Assembly (NCBI GenBank): GCA_938002655.1
Contig: CALLAC010000001.1
Location: 1 to 64,000 of the forward strand
DNA from: an uncultured Cytophagales bacterium
GTDB lineage: Bacteria > Bacteroidota > Bacteroidia > Cytophagales > Thermonemataceae
Reading direction: 5' to 3'
DNA: 64,000 nucleotides
Below the pieces are notes generated by a model. That model saw only the letters and a list, made by a program, of their open reading frames with translations, was not told the DNA's origin and ran no database searches. Position 1 is the first letter of the stretch, and the number at the start of each line of letters is the position of its first letter. The position numbers and the translations under genes are program-made. Below, in pieces: positions 39,874 through 49,600 of this stretch.

Positions 39874-40566
39874 TTAGCTTGCCAAAGTGGTACTTTTCTG
39901 TGTAATCTTTTCAAAATCGTCGCTTAAAGAAAACTCGTCTTCGCATTCTTTCGCACTGATTTTCAGAACTTTGGCAAGAGAAAGAAGTACCAAAGTACGA
40001 GAAGCAGTTTTAGCTGAAATTCCTGCAATTTTAGAAAATTGTTTTACGGTAATAATTGAGTGCGAAGCCAAGTATTGCATCAGTTTATGCTCTTTTTCGC
40101 CGTAATGAAAGCGATAATTTTTATTTTTTTTGCGTTCTTTCAGATAATTACGCATTTCTTTGCTGGCTTGTATGCTTTGTTCGCCTACGCGTACGTATAC
40201 TTTGCCCTTATCTTCGCCTTTGATAATCTGATGAGGTAGGTTTTCACTTTTAGGAATATGAAACAACAGAACTTCACGTTCAGAGTCTTCATCAAGGGGT
40301 AAACGTTCTATTTGATAAGAAATCTCGGGAGAGCAGTATTCGGCAATGGCTTTTTTCAAGATGTACTCATCTTCTTCGGGGAATTTTGCACCAATAATTT
40401 GCCTATTATCACTTACGCCAATGATAAGCACTCCTCCCTCGGTATTGGCAAAGGCAACTACCTCACGAACAATTTTTTCGGGGTGATTGGTTTTGAGTTT
40501 GAACTCTACGTTCAATCCTTCACCTTGCCTGACAATTTTGCGGAGCGTTGCTAAATCCGTTTGCAT
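39874..40566 (-). CDS. AlbA_2/Schlafen-type putative DNA-binding domain protein
   Basis: 'EGLNVEFKLKTNHPEKIVREVVAFANTEGGVLIIGVSDN'. Confidence 0.85.
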   Translation of the reverse strand: MQTDLATLRKIVRQGEGLNVEFKLKTNHPEKIVREVVAFANTEGGVLIIGVSDNRQIIGAKFPEEDEYILKKAIAEYCSPEISYQIERLPLDEDSEREVLLFHIPKSENLPHQIIKGEDKGKVYVRVGEQSIQASKEMRNYLKERKKNKNYRFHYGEKEHKLMQYLASHSIITVKQFSKIAGISAKTASRTLVLLSLAKVLKISAKECEDEFSLSDDFEKITQKSTTLAS

Positions 40567-40692
40567 TTCCGCTACATTTAGCTACCTGCAATTAAAACAT
40601 TTTTTCCGAAAAAACGTTAAAAAACTCTAAAATTATTCTTGAATTATCTTGAAAGATGCTCAATTATCAGTAAAATATTTATTTTTGCAAAG

Positions 40693-40728
40693 CAATTTTG
40701 TATCAGAAGAAACTCCGATACAAAATTG
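40693..40728 (+). promoter_or_regulatory. 12-bp stem-loop in the ribH leader
   Basis: CAATTTTGTATC-N12-GATACAAAATTG, just after a TATTTTTG -7-like element (40680-40687) and 23 nt before the ribH ATG. Confidence 0.6.
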
Positions 40729-40751
40729 TGCAAGTATAATTCTACGCATTT

Positions 40752-41228
40752 ATGGCAACTCACCTAAAAAATTTGAGCGAATATTCACAAATAAATGTGG
40801 CAGATGTGAGCCACAGGCGTTTTGGAATAGTAGTAGCAGAGTGGAACAGCGAAGTTACAGAGATACTTTTGAAAGGAGCCTTAGAAACCTTGCAAAAGTA
40901 TGGTGCTCAATCAGAAAACATTGTCATCAAACGAGTACCAGGGAGCTTTGAATTGCCTCTTGCTTCGCAAAAACTTGCTCAAATTCCTACTATTGATGCA
41001 GTCATTGCAATTGGATGCCTTATACAAGGCGAAACACGTCATTTTAATTTTATTGCCCAAGCCGTTGCCGAAGGCATTATGCAAGTAGGCTTGAAGTGCA
41101 ACAAACCTGTGGTTTTTGGTGTTCTTACGACCAATAATTTGGAACAAGCTCTTGAAAGAGCAGGAGGTAAATACGGCAATAAAGGTGAGGAAGCCGCTAT
41201 TACAGCTATAAAGATGATAAATATTTAA
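40752..41228 (+). CDS. ribH: 6,7-dimethyl-8-ribityllumazine synthase
   Basis: 'RFGIVVAEWNSEVT', 'VPGSFELPLASQKLA', 'IGCLIQGETRHFNFIAQAVAEGIM'. Confidence 0.95.
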   Translation: MATHLKNLSEYSQINVADVSHRRFGIVVAEWNSEVTEILLKGALETLQKYGAQSENIVIKRVPGSFELPLASQKLAQIPTIDAVIAIGCLIQGETRHFNFIAQAVAEGIMQVGLKCNKPVVFGVLTTNNLEQALERAGGKYGNKGEEAAITAIKMINI

Positions 41229-41241
41229 GGGTTTGGCAGTT

Positions 41242-41853
41242 ATGATAAAAAATATTTATCTTATTCGCCATGGCGAAACTGACTACAATCGCCGAGGAAT
41301 AGTACAAGGTAGAGGTATCGATGCCGATTTGAACGATACAGGCAGAAGGCAAGCACAATATTTTTTTCAAAAATATCAACATCTACCACTTGAAAAGATT
41401 TATTATTCTACATTGAAAAGGAGCTATCAGACCGTCCTGCCTTTTATAGAAAAGGGGATTGCTCATGCAAGCCACGAAGGTTTAGACGAAATCAGTTGGG
41501 GAATACACGAAGGCAAACCTTTTACGCAAGAAGCACACGCAGAGTATTTGCATTATGTACACGAGTGGCGAGCAGGTAATACCAATGTAGCCATAGCACA
41601 AGCCGAAACGCCTGAAGAGGTACGCCAAAGACAAGAAAAATTTACAGAAATCTTGCTTCAAAGCCCTGAAAAGCACGTGCTTATCTGTTCGCATGGCAGA
41701 GCTATGCGTATTTTATTGGCATGGTGGCTGGGGTATCCGCTTTCGCAAATGGATATTTTTCAGCATTTTAATCTTTCTTTGTATCATCTACAATATACAG
41801 GCTCAATGTTTCGGATTATCCAATACAATAGCCTTGAACACTTGAAAAAGTAG
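41242..41853 (+). CDS. Histidine phosphatase family protein
   Basis: 'IYLIRHGETDYNRRGIVQGRG'. Confidence 0.9.
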   Translation: MIKNIYLIRHGETDYNRRGIVQGRGIDADLNDTGRRQAQYFFQKYQHLPLEKIYYSTLKRSYQTVLPFIEKGIAHASHEGLDEISWGIHEGKPFTQEAHAEYLHYVHEWRAGNTNVAIAQAETPEEVRQRQEKFTEILLQSPEKHVLICSHGRAMRILLAWWLGYPLSQMDIFQHFNLSLYHLQYTGSMFRIIQYNSLEHLKK

Positions 41854-41862
41854 GATAGTTTC

Positions 41863-42639
41863 TCATAAATCCCATTGCGAAATGGCAGGAAAGCTCTCGT
41901 AGCAAGTCATATCAAAACGACAGGGAACAATAGAAATATAGCCGTTATCCAATGCCCAAACATCGGTATCTTGCCCGGGGTCTTCATTGATAAAATCGCC
42001 TACAAGCCAATAGTATAGCCTGCCGTGAGGGTCTTTGCGTTCATCGAAATTTTCTTGCCAGCGAGCCCGAGCTTGGCGGCAAATCTTAATTCCCTTGATT
42101 TCTCCTTGCATAATAGAAGGAAAGTTCACATTCAGGGCTACATATTTGGGAATTCCATTGCGAAGAGCTTCGGAAGCTATGCGTTTTACGTAGCCTCGTA
42201 TGTGCGAAAAATCGGCATTATAGGCATAGTCGCAAAGTGAAAAGCCAATGGCAGGTAATCCTTCGATAGCGGCTTCTATTGCCGCCGACATAGTGCCCGA
42301 ATACAATACGTTTATCGAGACATTACTACCATGATTGATGCCACTCACTACTAAATGAGGTTTTTTATCTTTGAGAACATGATGTTTGGCAAGTTTGACA
42401 CAATCGGCAGGAGTACCCGAGCACTCGTAAGCCTCTACGCCTAAATCTTCAAAAACGTCTGTTTTGTACAAACGCAGGCTTTCATGTACCGTGATAGCGT
42501 GCCCCATTCCCGATTGAGGCTTATCAGGAGCTACTACTACTACTTTACCTAATTCAGACATAAGCTCTACGAGTGTTCTTATTCCTTTTGAAGCAATGCC
42601 ATCATCATTTGAAACTAAAATCAAAGGTTTGGTTTTCAT
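41863..42639 (-). CDS. surE: 5'-nucleotidase SurE
   Basis: 'ILVSNDDGIASKGIRTL', 'SGTPADCVKLA', 'VSGINHGSNVSINVLYSGTMSAAIEA'. Confidence 0.95.
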   Translation of the reverse strand: MKTKPLILVSNDDGIASKGIRTLVELMSELGKVVVVAPDKPQSGMGHAITVHESLRLYKTDVFEDLGVEAYECSGTPADCVKLAKHHVLKDKKPHLVVSGINHGSNVSINVLYSGTMSAAIEAAIEGLPAIGFSLCDYAYNADFSHIRGYVKRIASEALRNGIPKYVALNVNFPSIMQGEIKGIKICRQARARWQENFDERKDPHGRLYYWLVGDFINEDPGQDTDVWALDNGYISIVPCRFDMTCYESFPAISQWDL

Positions 42640-42701
42640 TAGCTTTTGATTTGAATTGTTGAAAATTAAAGAAATGCAACGAAGGCTTAGTTATTTGCTT
42701 T

Positions 42702-43502
42702 TTATTTCTGGCTCTTTGTTTCAAAGCCGATGTTTAAGAGTTTTTTCATAAAAGTAGGCACACTTTTTTCCAAATCGGTATTTTGTTCTATGTGCTTGAT
42801 AAAAGCACTTCCAACAATGGCACCATTGGCATATTTACAAGCTTTTTGGAAACTCTCATTATCTGAAATTCCAAAGCCAACAAGTAAAGGATTGTTCAGG
42901 TTCATTGCCTGAATTTTTGCAAAATAACGCTCTTGCTCTTCGCTGATGCCTGTTTTGGTGCCTGTGGTAGTAGCCTGCGAAACTAAATATACAAAGCCTC
43001 GACTTAGCCTGTCTATAGTTCGGATACGTTGGGGAGATGTCTGAGGAGTAATCAGGAATATCTTATGTAATCTATATTTTTCAAAAATACATTGGTATTC
43101 ACTCTGATATACTTGCAAAGGCAAGTCAGGAAGTATGAGACCATCTATGCCTATTTGAGCACAACTTTGACAGAACTTTTCTATACCGAATTGAATAACG
43201 GGGTTTAGATATCCCATGAGCACTATGGGTATTTGTACTTTGGAGCGTATATTTTGCAATTGCTCAAAAAGCATAGCAATTGACATGCCGTTTTCCAGGG
43301 CTTTCTGACTACTTTTTTGGATAGTTTTGCCATCGGCGAGCGGGTCTGAAAAGGGTATACCAATTTCTACCATATCTGCTCCGTTTTGAGCAAGAAGTTC
43401 TAAAATAGGCACAGTACTGTGCAAATCAGGAAAGCCTGCTGTAAAATAAATGCTAAGAATATTGTTTTTTTTCTGCTGAAAAAGCTCGTCTATACGATTC
43501 AC
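42702..43502 (-). CDS. trpA: Tryptophan synthase alpha chain
   Basis: 'YFTAGFPDLHSTVPILELLAQNGADMVEIGIPFSDPLADG', 'DGLILPDLPL'. Confidence 0.95.
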   Translation of the reverse strand: MNRIDELFQQKKNNILSIYFTAGFPDLHSTVPILELLAQNGADMVEIGIPFSDPLADGKTIQKSSQKALENGMSIAMLFEQLQNIRSKVQIPIVLMGYLNPVIQFGIEKFCQSCAQIGIDGLILPDLPLQVYQSEYQCIFEKYRLHKIFLITPQTSPQRIRTIDRLSRGFVYLVSQATTTGTKTGISEEQERYFAKIQAMNLNNPLLVGFGISDNESFQKACKYANGAIVGSAFIKHIEQNTDLEKSVPTFMKKLLNIGFETKSQK

Positions 43503-43717
43503 AATAAGAAGCTTGTTGTTGTTTTAAAAATCGGGCAAAGATAGAAAATTTTATTTAACAAAAAGTCTTAAAAACGAAGGTATCGCTAAATAAGATGTAA
43601 TTGTTGGATATGAAAACATGGATAATTGATTATCACCAATATAATTCTGCAAAAAATATCCATGTAGTATTTTAGCAATATCTTCTAACGAGGGTTTTCG
43701 GCGGTCTCTCGTTATTG

Positions 43718-44977
43718 TCAAGCATCTAATTCGCCTGCAATTACATTGAGGCTACTCATAATCATAATGGCATCGGAGATTTGCTGTCCTTTGCACATTT
43801 CGGTATAAGCCTGATAATAAATAAAGCAAGGACGGCGGAAATGCAAACGATAAGGGGTTCTACCACCATCAGAAATCAAATAGAAGCCTAATTCGCCGTT
43901 ACCTCCTTCTACACAGTGATAGACCTCGCCTACGGGGGCATCAATTTCTCCCATTACAATTTTGAAGTGATAAATGAGAGCTTCCATGTTTTTATAGACT
44001 TCTTGTTTGGGTGGCAGGTAGTAGCGGGGGTCATTGGCATGGTAGCTACCTTCGGCTTTGGGGAGTTTATCCATAGCTTGCTGAATAATACGCAGGCTTT
44101 GCCACATTTCTTCGTTGCGTACCATAAAGCGGTCGTAGGTATCGCCATTTTCACCTACGGGAATATCGAATTCAAAATCTTGATAACCTGAATAAGGCTC
44201 ATTGACGCGTACGTCATAATCTACACCGCAAGCACGCAAATTGGGTCCTGTAAAGCCATAGTTCAAAGCTCTTTCAGCAGAAATAGCCCCAACGCCTATG
44301 GTTCTGTCCATGAAGATACGATTACGATTGAAAAGAGTTTCAAACTCTTTGAGTACAGGGGGAAATTCTTTGAGCAGTTTCTTGATGCCTGCAATAGCTT
44401 TTTGAGAAAAATCTCTTTCCAAGCCGCCAATTCTGCCCATATTGGTAGTGAGCCTTGCTCCACAAACTTCTTCGTAGATGTCGTAAATATGCTCACGCCA
44501 TTGGTAGATATACAAAAATCCTGAAAAAGCCCCGCTATCTACTCCCAAAATACCATTGCAAATGATGTGGTCGGCTATGCGAGCCAATTCCATCAAGATT
44601 ACTCGCATATATTGAGCCTTTTGGGGTACTTCTACACCCAAAAGTTTCTCTACGGTCATCCACCAGCCCATATTGTTGATAGGGGAGGAGCAGTAGTTCA
44701 TTCTATCGGTGAGGGTAGTAATCTGATAGAAAGGTCTTTGTTCAGCAATTTTTTCAAAAGCTCTGTGAATATACCCTATGGTAGATTCGCCTGCTACGAT
44801 TTTTTCGCCGTCCATTAGGAGTACATTCTGAAAAATGCCATGTGTGGCAGGGTGCGTAGGACCCAAATTGAGCGTGATTAGCTCATTCATATACATTGCG
44901 TCCTCAATTTTGGTGCTTTTATAGCCAATGTTATCCAAGAGTTGAGGATCTTTTTCCACAGGAACTATGTTAGCCAT
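43718..44977 (-). CDS. nuoD: NADH-quinone oxidoreductase subunit D
   Basis: 'LNLGPTHPATHGIFQ', 'GYIHRAFEKIAEQRPFYQITTLTDRMNY', 'GELGFYLISDGGRTPYRLHFRRP'. Confidence 0.95.
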   Translation of the reverse strand: MANIVPVEKDPQLLDNIGYKSTKIEDAMYMNELITLNLGPTHPATHGIFQNVLLMDGEKIVAGESTIGYIHRAFEKIAEQRPFYQITTLTDRMNYCSSPINNMGWWMTVEKLLGVEVPQKAQYMRVILMELARIADHIICNGILGVDSGAFSGFLYIYQWREHIYDIYEEVCGARLTTNMGRIGGLERDFSQKAIAGIKKLLKEFPPVLKEFETLFNRNRIFMDRTIGVGAISAERALNYGFTGPNLRACGVDYDVRVNEPYSGYQDFEFDIPVGENGDTYDRFMVRNEEMWQSLRIIQQAMDKLPKAEGSYHANDPRYYLPPKQEVYKNMEALIYHFKIVMGEIDAPVGEVYHCVEGGNGELGFYLISDGGRTPYRLHFRRPCFIYYQAYTEMCKGQQISDAIMIMSSLNVIAGELDA

Positions 44978-45277
44978 ATATTTTCAGATATGAGTACGAA
45001 ATACAAAAACAAGAGAATTTTTTTATTCAACCTCAATATTAGTAAATATGTTTGTAGTAGCCAAAATAAATTTAGATTTTTAGTATTTTGGAGTAGCAGG
45101 TAAAAAGCGGGGTCAAGAAATAAAAAGCAGGCTATAACGAAATTTTTTCGTAATTATTTACGTTCAAAAAGGGTAGATGTTAAGCCGTTTGCGGTAAAAG
45201 TTTTACTTTGTCTACAACGTTGTCAATCCTGTTTCTATGTTACAAATTTAGACTTAAACAGTTACATTTTTTTGATA

Positions 45278-45934
45278 TTAGCTTTTAGGCTTGAATTTAG
45301 GTTTGAAAACGACTTTGTCTTTGCTTTCGGTTTGGTGATGTTCTTTTTGAGTTTTTTCTTTGGCAGTTTGCTTTTTAGTTTCTTCTTTTTCTTGGAGATA
45401 TTTTTCGTAGAGGGCTTTTTTTTCAGCTATTTCGGCTTGGCTCATATTAGCAAAATGAAAGTTGTGCAGAGTAATATCTGAAACGGTGTAATCGTACTCG
45501 TCTGTCATAATGAGGCATTCGGTAGGGCAGACCGTAGTGCAAAGCCCGCAGAAACAGCACTTTGCCATATCAATATCAAATTTGGCAGCGTAGATGCGTT
45601 TACTTGTGCCGTCGGAGGTTTTACCGAATTCTTCGGTAGCCTTAATAGGCTCAATTTCAATACAATTTACAGGACAAATTTTGGCACATTTATCACAAAC
45701 AATGCAGTCGTCTATTTCATTGTACAGTTTGTAGCGTCCTATTTCAGGGGTTGGGAGTTTTTCTTTGGGATACTCTAGGGTTACTCTACCTGTATTTTGC
45801 TGAAAATAGGTATTTTCAGTAATAAACACAGGTTTTTGCTTTCGAAAAGCCTTACGAAAGTGGCTGAAAGTAACTTGAAAGCCTTTCCAAGTTGTTTTGA
45901 TAGCTTGTAGGATATTTTTGAAGTAAGAGTTCAT
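45278..45934 (-). CDS. nuoI: NADH-quinone oxidoreductase subunit I
   Basis: Two 4Fe-4S motifs 'CIVCDKCAKICP' and 'CCFCGLCTTVCP'; Lys-rich C-terminal tail; start set at MNSYFKN. Confidence 0.88.
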   Translation of the reverse strand: MNSYFKNILQAIKTTWKGFQVTFSHFRKAFRKQKPVFITENTYFQQNTGRVTLEYPKEKLPTPEIGRYKLYNEIDDCIVCDKCAKICPVNCIEIEPIKATEEFGKTSDGTSKRIYAAKFDIDMAKCCFCGLCTTVCPTECLIMTDEYDYTVSDITLHNFHFANMSQAEIAEKKALYEKYLQEKEETKKQTAKEKTQKEHHQTESKDKVVFKPKFKPKS

Positions 45935-46596
45935 TGCATCATGTATACAAAGCCTAACCAAGTTCCTGTAACAATCATAGCCATAATCACAACACCCATT
46001 GTCAGATACAAGGCAAGACGAATCGCATTTGCTTCTTGGATAGATTCTTTTCGCAATTTTTCACCAATTTTCAGTTGTACATCGGTAATACGATGAATAG
46101 GTTCAATAATTTTTTTAAATTCTTCTGATGCTTCGGTACTGAACAAGGTTCTTGCTGATTCGGCATCGGTGGCAAAAAGTTTAACTATTTCACTTTCTAA
46201 TTGTTTGTATTTGAAAATTTCTTTTCGGTAGTTTACCAGAAAACGATTTTCTTCTTCTACCAAATGGCTTTCAGCATATTTAGAGGCAATAGAATCGATA
46301 CTTTTATGGTTTTTCTCAATTTTTTCAAGAATATCTTTTTGCATAAACGGATTATCAAGATAGAGATATTCTTCTAAAAACAAGCGGTTTTCGTAAAGTT
46401 TTTCAGTCAGATTAGCCATTTCTACGGCGGGCAACAGTCGGTTGTAGTAGAGGCTGTTTATGTCTTCTGCTACCCGATTGATACCCATAATGCCGATGAG
46501 CGAGACGGTCATGATAATGCCTGTGATAACAGCAAAAATTGCAAAAACTTGTCTACGAATGCCGGTTTTTTTGTACCAATCAGTTTTAAGAGTCAT
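45931..46596 (-). CDS. 4HB/MCP-type sensor domain protein with two TM helices and no cytoplasmic output domain
   Basis: TM1 'VFAIFAVITGIIMTVSLIGIM', ~150-aa helical domain, TM2 'LALYLTMGVVIMAMIVTGTWLGFVYM' at the extreme C-terminus. Confidence 0.75.
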   Translation of the reverse strand: MTLKTDWYKKTGIRRQVFAIFAVITGIIMTVSLIGIMGINRVAEDINSLYYNRLLPAVEMANLTEKLYENRLFLEEYLYLDNPFMQKDILEKIEKNHKSIDSIASKYAESHLVEEENRFLVNYRKEIFKYKQLESEIVKLFATDAESARTLFSTEASEEFKKIIEPIHRITDVQLKIGEKLRKESIQEANAIRLALYLTMGVVIMAMIVTGTWLGFVYMMQ

Positions 46597-46686
46597 TTTT
46601 CAGAGATTTTCAGCCAAAACTACTAAAAAGTTTGAAAGTTCAAAAGTTGCCTGTTTCAAAAGTTTGTACGAGTATGGCTGGGTTTG

Positions 46687-49600
46687 CTATTCTTTATTTG
46701 TAATTAGAGGCAATTCAATGAAAAAGCAAGTTCCCATATCTTTTTCGGTTTCGAACCAAATTTTTCCGCCTGCGTGTTCTATGCCTTGTTTGGCAAGGGC
46801 AAGTCCTATGCCTGAGCCTGTAAATTTGGTACTAAAATTGGGTTGAAATACTTTGGATTGAATTTCTTCGGGGATACCACTGCCATTATCTCGAATTTCT
46901 ATGCGTACGCAATTGTTTTCATTTTTGTAAAGAGCCACTAAAATTTCGGGGGTTCTTTCATTGGGTACTGCTTGTTTGGCATTAAGTATTAGATTGGTAA
47001 ATATTTGCATCATTAGTTGGCTGTCACCTTTTACGATGAATTTTCCTTTTTCAATATGCCGAATCAGGTGGATATCTGTATCGTTTTCATAAAGGAGTAG
47101 TGTTTGCTTGAGCGTGTGAGCTATGTCAAATTCTTTACTTTCGGGCTCTTTCATGCGAGCAAAAGCACTGAAAGAGGAGGCGATACTGCTGAGTAAATCA
47201 ATTTGTGTAAGTACGGTTTCAAAAGGTTTTTCAATAATTTCTTTCATTTCAGGGTAATTTTTGTAGATTTTATACATGAGATGTTCTAAGGTGAGTTTCA
47301 TAGGTGTCAGTGGATTTTTGATTTCGTGAGCCACTTGCTTTGCCATTTGCCGCCAGGCGGCTTCTTTTTCCGATTGGGCGAGAGCCTTTTTGCTAGCTTC
47401 TAGTTTGATAAGCATTTTATTGTACTCATTTACCAGCAAACCTATTTCATCATCAGAATCCCATTGCAAGGGTTCGTTGGTGGTTTGTAGGGTTGTACGG
47501 CGAATTTTTTGGGTAATAATCGCCAAAGGTTCGGTGAGCAGGTTGGAGGTAAAGTAAGAAGTAATTACAAAAATGAGGAAAATAATCGTGAAAATATTGA
47601 TAATAGTGGTAAAAATACCTGTTAGCTTTTTATCTCTTTCATCTTCGGCATCAAAGAATGGGATATTGAGGATAGCGAGCAGTTGGTTATTTTCGAAAGA
47701 GCGAATTGCCCAATATACAGCCTTGTAGTTGAGATTACCGATGTTTTCGGCAAGCATAGTGCTGGTTTCTTTCCTTTCTACGATTTGCCACAAGGCTTCG
47801 GGGGCTATATTTTTAGAAAGCAAACGACTATCATAAATACTAGGTTGGCTGGTTACGAGTAGTTTTCCTTGTATATCAAAAACGTTCAAATCTGACTGGG
47901 CATATAAAGCTACACTATTTACCTCATTGAGCAATTCTTTTTTAGTTTTCATTCTAGATATAGTATCGTATTCGGATTTATTCAAATCATTTTTATAGTT
48001 TTGTATTACGCTCAAGAGGCTATTAGAGGCTTTCTCTGCTTTTTGTAAAAAATTCTGATTCAAATCATTTTCGTAAGAGCTACTTACTACTTGCAAAGTA
48101 ATGATACTGAAAATAATGAGAGGAAAGAAAAAGGCGAGATTTAAAAATATTTGAATACGTGTAGCAAGTGTAATTTTTTTGCGTTGATAATAGTTGATGA
48201 GCCCATATGTCGAAAGAATAAGAGCTATCAAGGTAACAAGAAAAAGAAACAAAATCGAAAAGTTGGCAAAAGTATTTTTGAAATCGTATTCGGGCAATGA
48301 AACAACTACTACTTTCCCATTTTCGCCTCGGAAGGCAAAATGCTTGTATCCCTGAAAATCATAGCCTTGTTGATATAATTTTTGAATGCTTAAAAGTCCT
48401 TCTTTGAAATTTTTGTAGTAATTGCAATCTCCTTGCGAGTAAATAAGTTGTTGATTTTTTTGTTCAGAATTGTCAGAAATTCTGAAAATAGCATAGGATA
48501 AATCACTAATCTTTATATCTTCTTGAATTTTTTCGTTGCGAAGCAGTACAGGATACACCTTGAAAGAAGTAGTTTTTCGTTTTTTAAGTGTAAGAATTAC
48601 ATAACCCAAAGTTTGCCCTGATTGCTTGATTTCTACGAAATCAATATACATTTTAAAGAGATTAAAGTCGATTTTTTGTTCTATGGCTTGAGCTTCGTTG
48701 ATAAAAAAGCGGTCAATTTTATCTGTTTTGAATACAGGGTCTTGGTAAGTTTTTACCCAATCGTCATATTTTATTTGTGTATTGTTGCTGATAGGATATC
48801 CTTCACTATCAAACACTAAAACTTCAACTTCATAATCTGGAAATTCATTTTTTATGTATTGCTTGCGAATACGTTTTTCGATAATATTTTTATCTACTAT
48901 CGATAGCGAGGCTTTGAAAAAAAATTTGAGCGGCAAATCCAACTGAATTTCTTCAATGATATTATCCAGAATATGTTCCGTTTTAAAGTCTCTGGATACG
49001 AGTAAATTTTCGCCAAATCTGCGTATTTCTTTGTTTTGGGCTTGTGTAGAAAAATAACGTAGAGCATATGTTCCTGCGATGGCACACCACAGCGAACCTA
49101 TCAGCAGATACAAAATGGAAATATTACGAAAACGATATAAAAATTGAGGCAAACGGAAAAAGTACAAAATCAGTAAATATATGCCATTGAGTAAGATTAA
49201 AAATGCTTCGAAATTGCCGGTAAAATAGGTAATAGAAGAATGCAAAATGGTTGCAATTCCAAAAATAAGAGTAAATATAGGGTAGTGGTTGTCTAGAAAA
49301 CGTATCAGGAGGCGTCCTATCAGGTGTAAAAGCAGAAAATAAATCGTAGAAAGCAATACAAATACTCCAAAAGCCGCCCAATGAGGCAAATGAAAATGAA
49401 TATTTTTTGAAATATCTAATACGAGCTGTGAGTTGGTAAAAATAGTACTAAATATGCCAAAAATCTCATAAAACGAAACATAACTCAAAAAAATAAGTAG
49501 TAGCGAAACCCAATATTTAGCCCAAATTTCTTTCTTTGGACTAACCTTCTGAAAAATAAAGGTTTTTGGGAAATTTCTTTGTATAAGAAATACTATCCAA

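Noticed and set aside
43686-43714. TAACGAG...CTCGTTA hairpin after nuoD
   Set aside because: Short 7-bp stem without a clear T-run on the minus strand; not strong enough to call a terminator
45193-45223. Short palindromes in the nuoI-nuoD gap as defined operators
   Set aside because: Too short to call individually in AT-rich DNA; mentioned only as part of the nuoD/nuoI finding
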